From Bemisia tabaci (Eukaryota > Arthropoda > Insecta > Hemiptera > Aleyrodidae): a stretch of DNA of 64,000 nucleotides. Below are positions 10,932 to 23,060 of this stretch, one piece after another. How positions within the stretch are numbered: position 1 is the stretch's first letter; each line of letters begins with the position of its first letter. The stretch is taken from assembly GCF_918797505.1 (NCBI RefSeq), contig NC_092801.1, positions 28,984,477 through 29,048,476 of the forward strand. Direction: 5' to 3'. The notes below the pieces were generated by a model that was not told the origin of the DNA, did no database searches, and worked only from the letters and a program-made list of their open reading frames with translations. A program made the translations under genes and the position numbers.

Positions 10932-13900
10932 TTTAAGGCCAATGAATGGGCATTCCACCATGAGATGTGTCAACGAGGGAAGGACCCTATTATTAGTCCC
11001 GAAACAAAGACTTGTATTTTCAAGTAGCTGAAGAAATTGCGGGCCCTCGAAGAAAACCGCGAAGAAGAGACGGGAGGGAGGAGGGGGGTTCCCTGTGCCC
11101 CGACCGCGAACTCATAATCCTTGGCGTTAAATTAGGCTCTCGGGCGAATTATTTTCGTTTTTTATCCCAGCCTTTGTCGCGGTTATTATACGATTTCCAG
11201 AGAAAGGGTCCTCACTCGTGAGTGCTCAGATTCACCCTCATCTTTCCTGGAAAATCAATGGTAGCGACTTTCAAAATATCTCAGGAATGGGACAAAAGAA
11301 GAGAATCCAAGGAAAGGAACAGAGCAGCGTAAAAACTCTAGCTTGACCAACTCGGGATTTTCAGACTCGCAGCTTAATATTATTTGGATTTCATTCTGCA
11401 AAATTTCTGGCCGATTCGTTAAAACACTTATGTGAATGAGGAAACTAATGGTACATACGTTGTTTCTAATCTGAACCAGAAACTGTAAAATGAATTGCAA
11501 AATGTAGTCATGAATTTTGTTACATGACTTTTTAGATCACTGGCGGATGTGTTTGCGTATGTATGCAAGGGACGCCATAATATGAGACCTCGACATTCAA
11601 ACTTTAATTTACCGGCCCTGACGTCAAAAGTTGCTATTAAAGTTTTTTATTTCAACATTTTTTTTTTTTTTTTTTGAAGGAATAATTAATACATTTTACT
11701 TTAAATGGATTATACATTTTTTATTATTTTGTAAATCTAAATATATTGAACAACATCCATTTAACGTATTAAAAAAGGGTCAAAAACATAATTTAATTTA
11801 ATTTTCCTGCAATCTTTATTCCAGGCGTTGCCGAGAAGATCCCTATCCTGAAAAAATAATGGTTTCGTTAAGACCAAGAAAAATGATTACTCATAGCTAG
11901 CAACATGCTATCAACTGATTGATAATTTTTTTTTTTACAATGTTTAGGTTTCTTTAAAAAAAAGTAATATCACTTAATTTCTTAGAAAACTGTAACTACA
12001 TACGAACAAAGTTATTTATATTTGCATTTTCGCAAGCCTCAAAACGTCAATGGAGACCTTCCCTTCGAACTCTTCTGATTACAGAATACCTAAAAATTCT
12101 ACGAATTTTACTCTTATAATTAAAAATACTTTACTCTAGGGATATTGCCTCTTTCGAAAAACTTCATCTACATCTAATTTAATTGTATTTCAAATTGTGT
12201 ATGTAATCCTCCGACAGCTCTTACATTCGAACAGTCAGTCGAAACCCCAGCGCAAATATTTGTCCAGCCTGTCTAAACGCTCCTCAAAGCTGGGCTATTC
12301 CCGGAACTCTATGGCTGCTCATAATCCTAAAATAAAATTGCCTTTGAACCGACCGTAATCATGAGCATAACTCGGTGGGGAACTTTCATTGCAGGCGGAG
12401 GTGGAATGCTTGAATAAATTTGAAATCTCAGTAACGGTGCGGTCGGCGCACTTGATTACGTCATAAAACTCTCATAAGATTCTCAGGCCAAGAGGTAAAC
12501 AGTGAAAGAACATTAGATTCTCGTCAAAATATCATCACAGTTGTACCCTTCTGCAGTTTTATGGGAGCTAAAATTATCTGAAACGACCCGAGAGATAAAG
12601 TAATTGATTCGTGGATTTTATGAGTTTCAGGTTCAATAATATGAACTATCAGACTGAATCAGTCAATTAGGCATCAAAGTTGGTATCCAGATAATAATCA
12701 ACAACGACACAAATAAAAGCGTACGTACACTTCCTATTCACGCACTAAACTATAAAACTGTTACTTTTTTTAAACGAAAAGCTCTTATCAAAAATAATAC
12801 TTCAGCAATTAAAAATAATTTTTAGTCGATAAAATTCCTTCTAGTGATAAACAAAAACCTTTCGCTCCAATATGGAATTCCCTAAATGAATCAACAACCA
12901 GTCACTCACCTCCACATCAAGTCCGGTTAGGAAAAATCGCTTATAAATTTTCCATTTTTATGGTAGGGGAGAGTATTTTAAGAGACAGTTTCCCTGAAAA
13001 ATGATACCTCACTTTTCATTCCATGCAAAAGTTCTGTAAATAGTCTGTGTCTAAGAGAAGCGTATACCAATGGATATGGTTTTCCTTGTCCATTAAAATT
13101 CGCGTATCTGATTTTAATACAACGGAAGTCTAACGATCACATTGACAGCATAACCAGAATTGGTATAATCGGAGCCAGCAGTCAATAAAACTTTGCAAAG
13201 TTGTACATGTTCTATTAATAATTCCTTGGAAGAAGGTATCGTTGTGCATATATTTTAGAATTTCCTCAAGGGTTTTGTCACATGGCCAGAACATTCACTC
13301 ATAATTACATTTGCATTTTCCCATGATATTGCCTCTGTAGAAAGCTGCATAATTTACGTGATTTTGACAATGCATAAACTGTATTTTAGGTCTGGCCATT
13401 TTTTTAAAAAAAAGACAACTTTTTCAATTTGGCCTTCCCTTAAGTAACAAGCTCGGAAGAATTTTATGATATGTTAAACTTCGCTTTATATAATATCAGC
13501 CATACATTAGTTAAACCCTAAAACAACGTATCTCAGTTGCAATTTTCCAAATTTTCCGTGAATATGGAATTATTTCTAGTATTGAACGGAAGCTACGGTA
13601 TCCTTCGAGTTTTTTCTAATTTTTTGTCACAGCTCATGGCCATTCTGTAAAAACAAAGCACAATAGGTACTGGCGTTTTTCCATTTAAAAAAAAAAATAA
13701 AAAATTCTGTGAAATTTTATAAGGCTGCAGTCGAGATACGTGGTTTTGGAGTATAGCCATCGATAATGTGTTTAACAAAACGTCAGTTATACCTCTTATT
13801 GATTCATTCAATCTACTACAACAGCCATAACTCCTTTATGGCACCTCATCATAGTCTCCAGATGAATATCACATATTTTAGAATTACCATGAAAAAATGG

Positions 13901-14567
13901 AGAAAAACATTTACGCACCTACACTTGTAATGATATTAGTTATAAGACAAGAAAGGACTCATGTTCAGACAAAAAGACACGGTCCATCGTGGAAATGCTG
14001 TATATTCTATTTTTAATTGAGGGCGCATAGTATCACAGTTAACAACGAGAGCACACCGCTCTAAAACGCCTTCAAATGAGCAGTTATGCACAACGCTTAC
14101 TTGCGTGCTCGAATAGTTACGTACCCTGCCCCTTACGTTTTCTGTGACTTTCATCCGCATTCCTCCGTTGTTTCTGAATCTTTCATAACTGTTTTGAATG
14201 ACAACTTGTCCTTTTTGCATATGACTGTTGTCGAAGATAAGTTTGAGCATTCTCTTAGTGAAAATTTAAATTAAAGAGAAAGTAAACTTTAACTTGATAA
14301 ACGAGAATAGAATAATATGAACCTATTGTAAAGTTTTGGCTACGAGGGCAGATTATATGTGCTTAGTAATATTTTTGTTTTGTTTTTTTGAGACTGATTT
14401 ATGGTAAGGATATTTTAATGTGATTATTTGAATAAGGATGCTCCTTAAATGCTCCTGGATCTGACTCAAACTCTCTAAATAGCTCCTTAACACAAAGTGA
14501 ACCTGGTATATGCTTAATGATATTGAGAATATTAGTAGCAATCTGCAGATTTCGTTAACACATAACC
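10932..14567. other. Mostly unique AT-rich intron sequence
   Basis: Across 3.6 kb I find no exon, no tRNA-like structure and no clear MITE ends. Open frames are short and without recognisable domains. This is the longest repeat-poor stretch between exons 4A and 4B and is a reasonable place to look for conserved splicing signals. Confidence 0.5.
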
Positions 14568-15254
14568 TGCCGTGCTACAGAAAAGACCCCGTATCCACAT
14601 GTTGCCAAATTTCTCCCGATAAAATATTGGATTTTGGAGAGTGCATATGGATATTTATTTATACATTTTTCAGACTTTTCAGATCAAATCACAATAGAAA
14701 TTCTCTGAAAAAAATTTCTCAAGTTTCTCAGAAATTTCGTATTTTATTACACATGCGTTGGCAACACTCAAATTGCATTTTCCCTTGTACCGGAAAAAAA
14801 TACTGATTTAACATTCTGGATGTAAGAAAGTGTGCGACAACTCACAAAACACTGAATTAACCGCCACGGTAGTTATTTTTACATTTTGACATTACCAAAG
14901 TAATTACTGTAGCGGTTAATTCAGCGTTTCGTGAGTTGTCGCATACTTTTTTACATCCAGAATGTTAAATCAGAATTTTTTTTTCTTTCGGTGGAAGGTA
15001 AAACGCTATATGAGCAGTCGTGTGTTGCCTAATTTTGTATAATAAAATGAAAATTTTCTCGGAAACTTGAGAATTTTTTTTTTCAATTTTTCAGAGAATT
15101 TCAACTGCAATTTGACGTGAAGCGTCTGAAAAACTCAAAAAAAATTAACCATAGTTACACCTCAAAATTAAGTATCTGATCGGAAGAAATTTGGCAACAT
15201 GTGAATACGGCGTGTTTTCTTTCCAGCATCATTTTTTTTTCGGTGTAGAACGGC
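14568..15254. mobile_element. Composite M1-like element carrying an inner palindrome, upstream of exon 4B
   Basis: The left part starts TGCCGTGCTACAGAAAAG and the right part ends near GAACGGCA, giving M1-type outer ends. The inner block 14795-14975 is an inverted repeat whose arms contain TGATTTAACATTCTGGATGT and CACGAAACGCTGAATTAACC-type sequence in opposite orientation. A fragment of the same inner palindrome recurs at 41670-41750. The element ends about 390 bp before exon 4B. Confidence 0.7.
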
Positions 15255-15644
15255 AAAATAGTTAGTTAGTTAGTATATTTTAAGACATTCAGCGTCACAG
15301 GCTATTAACGTCTTTGCAGAGAATTTTGAAAATGGGAGTATATACGAAACTTTAGATTTTTAAATTAAGAGAGGTGAAGAGTTTCAGAATTTTGGTAGTA
15401 ATATTGGGTTCATCGCATGTAAGTGGGTTTGTATTTCTGCTGATTGTAGGGGAGTAGATCTGTGATTGGAGATCTCTTCCGATTATTGAAATCTGATACG
15501 TGTATTTCAAAACAGGTTACATAACTATATATTTCGGACGAATTTCAATGGATTTCCTGAGGTTCGAATGGAAGGGCTGTGAGAGGATGCGCGGCATAGC
15601 GCGCGGCGTCGGCAAGAAATGACCGACTGCCCTCATGTTCACAG

Positions 15645-15825
15645 TGCTGACGGCAATTACGAAGTGACCTTGATGACAAAAGCGACCGTATACCACAACG
15701 GCCTTGTCGTGTGGCAGCCGCCGGCTGTCTACAAGTCCTCGTGCGCGATAGACGTCGAGTACTTCCCGTACGACGTGCAAACATGCGTCCTCAAACTAGG
15801 CTCCTGGACCTATGACGGGTTTAAG
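15645..15825 (+). CDS. nAChRa4: Nicotinic acetylcholine receptor alpha4-type subunit, alternative exon 4 copy B
   Basis: This is the alternative to the exon at 1027, with identical length (181 bp), entry phase and exit phase. It encodes 60 codons from ADGNYEV to WTYDGFK. It keeps both Cys-loop cysteines (residues 33 and 47) and the loop B motif GSWTYDG. It differs from copy A at 13 of 60 positions. Five of these change charge (E22V, K24Q, E34A, E44V, M60K, written A to B), giving a net shift of about +3. The acceptor is TTCACAG with a short, purine-interrupted pyrimidine tract, and the donor is GTGATC, which lacks the usual G at +5; both look weaker than those of copy A. Use of this exon in a mature mRNA is inferred from the intact frame and conservation. 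Confidence 0.95.
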
Positions 15826-16105
15826 GTGATCAGCTCGGACCGCACCGGTTCTCGGACCGGTTTCGCGGTGCCCTTCGGTGTCATTGTCAGTGTGTCAATG
15901 TCATGGTTGTTCCGTTGTTTTCTCAACGTTTTGATTTCGGTTCTTCATCCCCCCCGAGGTACCCTACCGTGCAGATCGTCAAATTTAATCACGCATAATT
16001 GTGTTCATTGTTCTTTTGTCTCTTCCTGTATCCAGAGGCGAGATGTTTTGAGGACTCCTAGCTGAAAAAAGTAAGTTTAAAACCGGTTTACAAGAACGTC
16101 ACCCT

Positions 16106-16832
16106 CCGGCCAAAGTATCACAAGCGCCACGCGACGTTTAAAAATTTCTGCAGCCATCTAATTTTTTTACAGAGAAATTGTCGGTTGAATTTGTTTGATA
16201 ATGTCACTGAATTTTATCGGCAACTCAAAGAAAATTCAGTGAAATTTTCCGACTGCTTCGTTGAATAATTTCTCTGTAAAAAATAAAATGGCTGCGAAAA
16301 ATTTTCAACAAAGCTGTGGAAAAATTTCAATAAATGTTCTTTGTACTGCCGATCAATTTCGGTGCAATTTTCAAACAGAGTCAACCGTATTGACGGATCC
16401 AGCAAATTGGCAACACCGAATTTCCTCCATTTAAAGTTATGTTTAATAATTGATTCGTGACAGAGCACCTTGCCCCTACAAGGATCGATACATTTCCATT
16501 GGTTTAAATAGGGGAATAACAGTGTTGCTAATTTACTGGATCCGCCAATGCGGTTGACTCGATTTGACAATTTCACCGAAATTTATCGACAGTATAAAGA
16601 AAATTTAGTGAAATTTTGGCACAGCTTCGCCGAAACTTTCCGCGGCCATTTTATTTTTTTACAGAAAAATTGTTCGACGAAGCAGTCCGAAAATATCACT
16701 GAATTTTCTTTGAGTTTCCGATAAAATTCAGTGACATTTTCAATCAGATTCAACCGACAACTTCTCTGTAAAAATTTAAAATGGCGACGAAAATTTTTAA
16801 TCGTCACATGGCGCTTGTGATACTTAGGCCGG
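16106..16832. mobile_element. M9 element pair or expanded copy with nested insertion
   Basis: The outer ends are CCGGCCAAAGTATCACAAGC and GCTTGTGATACTTAGGCCGG, inverted. Between them the arms containing ACAGAGAAATTGT and CACTGAATTTTATCGGC recur in both orientations more than twice, so this is either two M9 copies or one expanded palindrome. A separate small palindrome is nested at 16378-16561. The element starts 280 bp downstream of exon 4B. The intact 221-bp relative is at 50344-50564. Confidence 0.75.
16378..16561. mobile_element. Small palindromic element nested in M9
   Basis: The arms GAGTCAACCGTATTGACGGA and its inverted partner ending CGGTTGACTC enclose a core with GGCAACAC and GTGTTGC. 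It interrupts the M9 arms and is therefore younger than its host. Confidence 0.7.
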
Positions 16833-19800
16833 AAGGTGAAGATGTAACGCTTTCAAAAAAGAACGGATGACGAATGGGCTTGTTCAGTAACAAGGTAAGT
16901 GAGTAAGATAAGTGAAAGCTGAGAGTTGTGGCACGAAATTTGAACTTCAACAACTTTGCAGTCTTGCACTCCCTACTTTGGAAAAATGCACTCAAAAATT
17001 ATTGAGCGAGCTCATTAACATCCTGGTGTGTTACGAATTTGACACTGCTTTGATAGCCTTAGCAGGGACTCAAAATTATATTGTCTTTGGATATGATCAT
17101 GCATAGGCTGCAATAATCTGCTTTACATTTTTTAAGGAAATATCTTAGGAAGAAAGTACTTTTCAAGTGGTAATGGGCATATTTATTACTGGATTTTTTT
17201 TTTTTTAAACAAAAATTGCTAAACGATACCATGTGCCTTAACAATTGTTTTTTTTATCAACATTTTGTTACTGAAAAGTAATTATCTTCAGGTTAACTTC
17301 AACAATTTAGGTGACAAAATTGTTTGTACGGCATGAATGAGGTTCGTCCAAGTTGAAAATAGTTTTAAATTAAAAGAAATATATTAATCCACATTCTAAT
17401 CGGGAAACATTCTCAAAAATGACCTGTGGAGACACTTTTATAGCGGCAAATTTTTCGGAAGGCAAGCTATTATTACGGTGTGTCGATTCTTTTGAGCACT
17501 AAGGGTATTGTTTTCTGAATCAAGTAAACAAATAGATTTCAATGTTTTATAGGGTCCCTATTAATGAGCAATATGTGGCTCAAATTTTGATATGACCAAA
17601 GACATGCTAATTTTAGGAGGGAAAAATAATAAATTAACTGCATAAAACTGACTTTAAACAAACAAACTTGGCAAGATGAAAAGTAGGTAAGTTCAAAAAA
17701 TATTTAAATTGAAGAACGCGAATGCTTTGAAAAGATTTAAAATGATAACAACAAGTACGCAAAATACATTTTTTTCTATGGGCAAAGACATTATTTTTAT
17801 GAATGGTTTTTCAGCAGTGAGAGTTCAAAATTTGACGCCATAAATCAGAGGTAGATAAATTATCACACATTGTGTCATATAATAGTTGCCTTGTCAAAAA
17901 ATTCACTCTCTCTCTCTCTGTTATTACTCTGAGATTTAACTGCTAAAAATGGAATGGACTCTGAATGTTTTGGTCTAAAAACCAGACGTAAATACACATG
18001 AAACAATCAAAATATATTCATTCCCACAAAAATTCATCAGCAAAACATACATCGTAAATACTCTGAAATTAAAATTTGAATAATCAAAAAAAATATATTA
18101 CATTCATAATGTGCGAATCTGTACGGTATAGTACCTCTTACTATTTCTCATTTTATCATCGTCATTTTGTTTTCTTTCAGTCATCCAAATTACCTTTATT
18201 CACCTGAATTTTATTTTTTGACCCTCCCTCCACCCACCAGGACCAAAAGACTGAATAATTTCGACAGGTCAGTTTGAAACCACAAGAATGAAATTTAAAA
18301 TCATGTATTCGAAACTGAGCCCCCACCACAAAATTTTAAATTAACACACCCGGAGATTAGGTGAAATTAGAGAACTATAAAACTTATAGCTTGAGTACTT
18401 GGTCACTTTCACATTCTCGCAGGTTGATCCATGGAACGAATTTATATTATTTTATTCTTTTAGCCAAATTTCAGCCCTTCCCAAAAGATGAATATCCTGC
18501 CCTAAAAATTTCTCAGGTTTTCTCAAAAAAACGTAGAAAAATATTTTAAAATTAAAATCAAAGAAACGTTAACCTTTATTTCTAAAATAAATGCTTGAAA
18601 ATAATGATACAAAACACTTCAAGGAAAAACAAGCACCACTTAAATATTTATTTCCTGTCTTCAAATTCAGGAAACATAAGGTCATAACGTGAGAGGATTA
18701 CATAAAGGAACTTTACCACGTCTTAAGTATGAAAATGTTCATCTCACACAGTTATTTGATGTCGTAACTGTAAATTGATGTTGGTGTCGGCGTTTTGATG
18801 AGCACTTAATTGCATGTTGCATCGGAAAATGAATTTCTTCCTTTCTCGTGATTCCATCGAATGTTGAGGGATTCGCAATACTCTTGTATATGAAAGTTCT
18901 GGTGCAGGATTACTAAAAGTCTCCGACGTGTGGGCAACTCAACTTTAATTTATGTTATTTTGAGCTTCGAAAACTTTGAAGTGATGAAAATTTGTCATGC
19001 GTCTTCCGCAAAATTCATCACTCTTCTGTTATTAAGCATTTTGGTCGGTTGATTTGAGACAAGTATTGGAGCTATTTATATGAGATACAAAAAGCTTTAG
19101 GCTAGACTTTTTTTTATCAAAATTCATTTGAAAAACTGAAAACTGCTTACGAAATCAGAATTCGATGTGTTAAGTCTTTAACAGATATCAGTGTTTTTAA
19201 TTAGCGTTGATTTCCTTGAATTTTATTGTTGGCGACAAGAAAATTCAATATATTGCAAAAAAATATCCTATTCATGTGAAAAGCATTGAGAAAATACGAC
19301 GATTACAGTAATAGATCACATGATGTTTAAAATAATTCAATAAGTGGTCCCTCGAAGGAAATAGTTTAACCGGGAAACTTTTCTGCGCATTAAAAATTGA
19401 TCGCCCCTCGGATCGAATCGAAAAATATAAATCATTAGTGTATTTATGAGCACATCAAGATACAAAAATTAAAGTATGCAACCTCGAATTAATGTCAAAG
19501 ATTGACGAATTGTATGCTATTTTGACTGATATCTGCCTAACTTTGAGAACGCCCTGAAGATCCAATTCTATCCTGCGTCGTAGTCCGTATTAAAAACCTT
19601 TTACATTCCGCCCAAACTCGCGCTAACAGTTCTGAGTAAGTTTGTATTTTACCACAACGCCTTCAAATAATGCACGGATGACGCTTAATACCCAATAGCT
19701 GCCCATGTTGCATACGCAAACTGATGAAGGCGCGTTAGCTCTCTGCGAGTTTAAGCTTTAAGATGTTTAATTTTCAAGGGATGGCAAGTGCTACGAAAGT

Positions 19801-20381
19801 TATTTTGACGGCAAGCCCTTTCAAGCAGACTTTGTAAATGTTCTTTTTGACTTAATCTATGAAACTCGCGAGAATTTCTTTCGAGACTGTTGAAAGCAGC
19901 GTTTAAAATGTATCTCTCTTTGCCTCCCGTCCACCAACCTCATTTAGCTCGTAAAAAAGATGTTCCGGTGTGATTTCAAGATCGTGTTAATAAAGTTTTC
20001 CATCGGGGCTTAAAGCCGTTTGGATTTATTGCTTTTCCCGCTTATCTAGAGTGACCGAGCTGAAGTTTCATTCGTGGTAGTATAAAAGGCAAGAATAGTT
20101 CCTTTTATCAAATTTAGTTCGACTCATTTAAAACTCACCCTTTGAAATTCTTCGGTAGGATAATAGGAATTTTAGTTGTGTTTCAAGTTTCTTAAAACAT
20201 TCATGCCACTGACACAAATTGAATAATTTCAGAAACGTCAAGGGACCAAGAGCCTTTTTAAGTTAAGGCGCGAAATTTGACCCTAAATACTGTTTAATGC
20301 GATCTTTTTACAAATTGAGTTTCATTGCATGTTGACCTATTATCCTACAATAAAAGAAGAAATAACGCTGCAGAGAAATTT
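16833..20381. other. Mostly unique AT-rich intron sequence
   Basis: No exon or RNA gene is seen. A short (CT)n microsatellite lies at about 17907-17920 and an M11 copy at 19656-19736. Confidence 0.5.
19656..19736 (+). repeat. M11 micro-repeat copy 3
   Basis: Its inverted ends AACGCCTTCA and TGAAGGCGCGTT surround CCAATAGCT and CATGTTGCATACGC. The terminal inversion is clearest in this copy. Confidence 0.7.
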
Positions 20382-20771
20382 GACCGCGTTATGAAGAAAA
20401 GAACCAAACCACATCAGTCGTTGCTAAATTTAATTCGGAAAATTAATTTCTTATAAAAAAACGTCTGTGCGGATTCTTATGGGAATTCAGTGAATTTTCT
20501 GCCTAGCACAGAGCACATTCTTTAAAATTGTCGAAAGAATCCTCACAAATGCTTTCTTGTAAAAAATCAAATTGCCTCTGGAAAGGAACGTGCTCTGTAC
20601 TAATAAAAAAAATCACTGAAATTTCCAAGAGAATCTGCACAAACGTTTTTTTACGAAAAATTAATTTGCCGAATTAAATTCAGCAATGACTGATGTGTCT
20701 TAGTTCTTTTCTTCTTAATTAAATTTAGCAGTATCTGATGTGGCTCAGTTTCTTTCTGCTGAACGCGGTCC
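20382..20771. mobile_element. M7 MITE, long copy
   Basis: The ends are GACCGCGTTATGAAG and GAACGCGGTCC. The arms containing CCACATCAG and GTGCGGATTCTTATGG recur inverted on the right. An extra inverted block around AGAGCACATTC lies in the middle. Confidence 0.75.
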
Positions 20772-20810
20772 GATTTCTTTCCCGTATTGATGTCAGCAAA
20801 GGGACCAAGT

Positions 20811-21036
20811 CACTGGGAAAAAAACACATTGGATCTAGAGTCCAGACTCTTGAAAACATTGACAAGAAAAAGGACTCTTGATTCAATCGGATTTTTGCTT
20901 GAATCAAAACGAAATCCGCTTAAATTAAGAGGCTTGGTTCTTGATTTTAGCTAGATTTCGATTGAATCAAGAGTACTTTTTCTTGTCGATATTTTTAAAA
21001 ATCTGGACTCAAGATCCAATGTGTTTTTTTCCAGTG
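20811..21036. mobile_element. M2 palindromic MITE copy 1
   Basis: Near-perfect inverted arms start CACTGG and end CCAGTG, each followed by an A/T run. Inward from each end come ACATTGGATCTAGAGTCCAG, a CTTGACAAGAAAAA-type block and ATTCAATC. Element length is 226 bp. Confidence 0.9.
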
Positions 21037-21365
21037 AATCTAAAAATTCGAAGATTCCCCTAAAAAAGGCAACTTTGATGGAATCTGCTTATCCCATCGA
21101 CAAAAAGCCCTTCAAGATGTAGAGAGCAAAACTTCGCGAGGCGGAAGGGGAGCAGGGGGTGGATCTGAAAACGTAGTCGAGGGGCCATAAAATGTTATGA
21201 AGGGTGTCCCTGTCCCTGTGCGTCTAAGAGCCCCATGCTACCTTATCGATTGTTGTCTAATAATGCCCCCGATCCAATCCCTTCACGGGCTGTAGGTGCA
21301 TTGTTCTTCCGATACCCGTTTTTCGGCCCGCTCGTGCCCTGGGCTTACTTTGATAACTGACAGAT

Positions 21366-21745
21366 GGACGTATTTCTACCAAACAGACCTATGTGGAGGT
21401 GAGAAATATGCGGTGCGCTTGTTATTTCTCTGGCCGTAAGAGTGAATGAGAATAATAAAGCGCCAGTGACGTCAGCGGCAATGATGACGCCCGCGAGCGA
21501 GGGGGAGATGGTCGTCGGGGCGCTTTAACTCATGAGCCCTGTGCACAAGGCTCTCTTGCCATGCCCGCGGCTCATGCATCTCGCATTCAGTTGGCACATA
21601 GGTCTGTTTGATAGAATGTAAAATCCCGCTTTTCCAATTCTTCAAAAGGAATCACGCCCACTTTTACATTGCTTCTTATGCAGCTTCCAAGAGCACACCC
21701 CATATTTCTCGCCTCCACATAGGTCTGTTTGGTAGAAATACGTCC
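21366..21745. mobile_element. M6 MITE, 380-bp copy
   Basis: The ends GGACGTATTTCTACC and GGTAGAAATACGTCC are perfectly inverted and flanked by AGAT on both sides (21362-21365 and 21746-21749). The arms continue as AAACAGACCTATGTGGAGG. An internal copy of the right arm (CACATAGGTCTGTTTGATAG) at about 21596-21616 shows an earlier internal rearrangement. Confidence 0.85.
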
Positions 21746-21841
21746 AGATGATGGAGGCTGACTGAAATCACGAGAGGAAGGAAACTTTTCTATATTCCAT
21801 CGATGTTCGTTTTACAGCCCACTTTTTAAGTTCTACGCGAC

Positions 21842-22496
21842 GCACAGTGGATCGAGTCAATGGAGATGTTGCATGTGTGAGGAATTTTCGATTTGACTGT
21901 TGATTCTTATGTAAAAGTTCGCGAGAAACACGATGGTGCCACCGGTTTTCTCTGAAATCAACTCCCAAGCTCAAAAAAAGCTCTCAAGTTGAGGCCAAAA
22001 TGGAGGGGATATCCCACGCTATCCTGAGAGCCCACCTCTACATCAAGACGAACTCCCCATGCCAAAGATAGGGAGCAAATACATTAGCAGTGATGCCGTG
22101 TTTTCAGTGTTAGAGTCTCCAAATAAAGTGGCAGCCCTGTCAATACATTTGCTCCCTATCTTTGCATGGAGAGTTTGTCTTGATGTAGAGGTGGACTCTC
22201 AGGATAGCGTGGGATATCCCCTCCATTTTGGCCCCAACTTAAGAGCTTTTTTTTGAGCTTGGGAGTTGATTTCAGAGAAAGCTAGTGGCACCATCGTGTT
22301 TCTCGCAAACTTTTACATAAGGATCAACATAGTCAAATCGCAAATTCCTTTCAAGGTGTGCTTACAGTATAAAATTTCACGAGAAAACCAATTGAACTGC
22401 TTTTAGAACCTCAAAGTTTTGAATAAATGGAGTTATAAGCTTTTTAAAGTTTCCAAATTTTGTCCGACCTCTCCTATTGACTCGATCCACTGTGTG
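21842..22496. mobile_element. M8 element with large inner palindrome
   Basis: The outer ends GCACAGTGGATCGAGTCAAT and ATTGACTCGATCCACTGTGT are inverted. Inside, 21880-22080 is inverted at 22140-22345 with very high identity. Inner blocks include GGGGATATCCCACGCTATCC and AGATAGGGAGCAAAT, also found inverted. Confidence 0.85.
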
Positions 22497-22499
22497 ATA

Positions 22500-23060
22500 T
22501 GCTCCAGAGGCGAGGCGTGATAATTTCTTTGATATTGGGCGGTGGACAGAGGGTAACCCATACACTCATTATGATGGGATTTTACTGCTAATTTGGCTGC
22601 GTGACAGGAGCCTTGGTAGCCCTGAGAAGGAATCTACATTTGAAGTTTGAATGTCGGCTTATAACGAGAAGTTGCGCGAGTCCGCCTTACTAATTATTCG
22701 CATACGGAGATAGAGACAATCGCGTCAACATGGTTGCCTAAATTAGTGTGGAATTGAAGTTTTATGTAGATACGTTCACTAGGAACAGACCGCTGAACGC
22801 AAAAAGCCGATTGGGATGTAGTGTGTCAGTCTCATTCTGAAAACCACGTTTTTTGAACTGGAAACTTCAAAACTTCATTGATGTCGCAGGCAAATAGTGA
22901 AATCAGGCATTTTCTAGAGAATTTCATTCGAGGGAAACTAGGAAATCATTCAGATTCCTTGGGGTCGATTCCCTATTCATCCCCGCAATCCTGGACTTAG
23001 TGCGACCTACATTAACTTAAAAAGAGGCCTGTTACGGTAGGTCTAGGCCACCCGGTATTC
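22500..23060. other. Intron sequence with a terminal-like GGTCTAGGCCACCCGG end
   Basis: No gene is seen. Bases about 22960-23055 match 58828-58942 in the same orientation (GGGGTCGATTCCCTAT, then ATCCTGGACTT, then GTAGGTCTRGGCCACCC). This indicates a further dispersed repeat whose left boundary I cannot place. Confidence 0.5.

Larger units (their letters stand above)
1208..15644 (+). other. nAChRa4: Intron between alternative exons 4A and 4B
   Basis: This 14.4-kb intron starts at GTAGGT and ends at TTCACAG. It is removed when copy A is skipped, or lies within the larger intron when copy B is skipped. It is filled mainly by palindromic repeats listed separately. No host coding exon is visible inside it. 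Confidence 0.85.

Noticed and set aside
15826..16065. Extension of the exon 4B frame past the donor
   Set aside because: The receptor sequence stops at the GTGATC donor; the following residues have no family similarity and copy A has the same boundary.
16214..16576. 120-codon minus-strand open frame
   Set aside because: It lies within M9 and the nested palindrome; similar frames appear on both strands because the arms are inverted copies. No protein motif.
22960..23055. tRNA-derived SINE suggested by GGTCGATTCC (B-box-like)
   Set aside because: No A-box at the right distance in either copy (22.96 and 58.83 kb), and no tRNA-like fold; kept only as an unclassified dispersed repeat.
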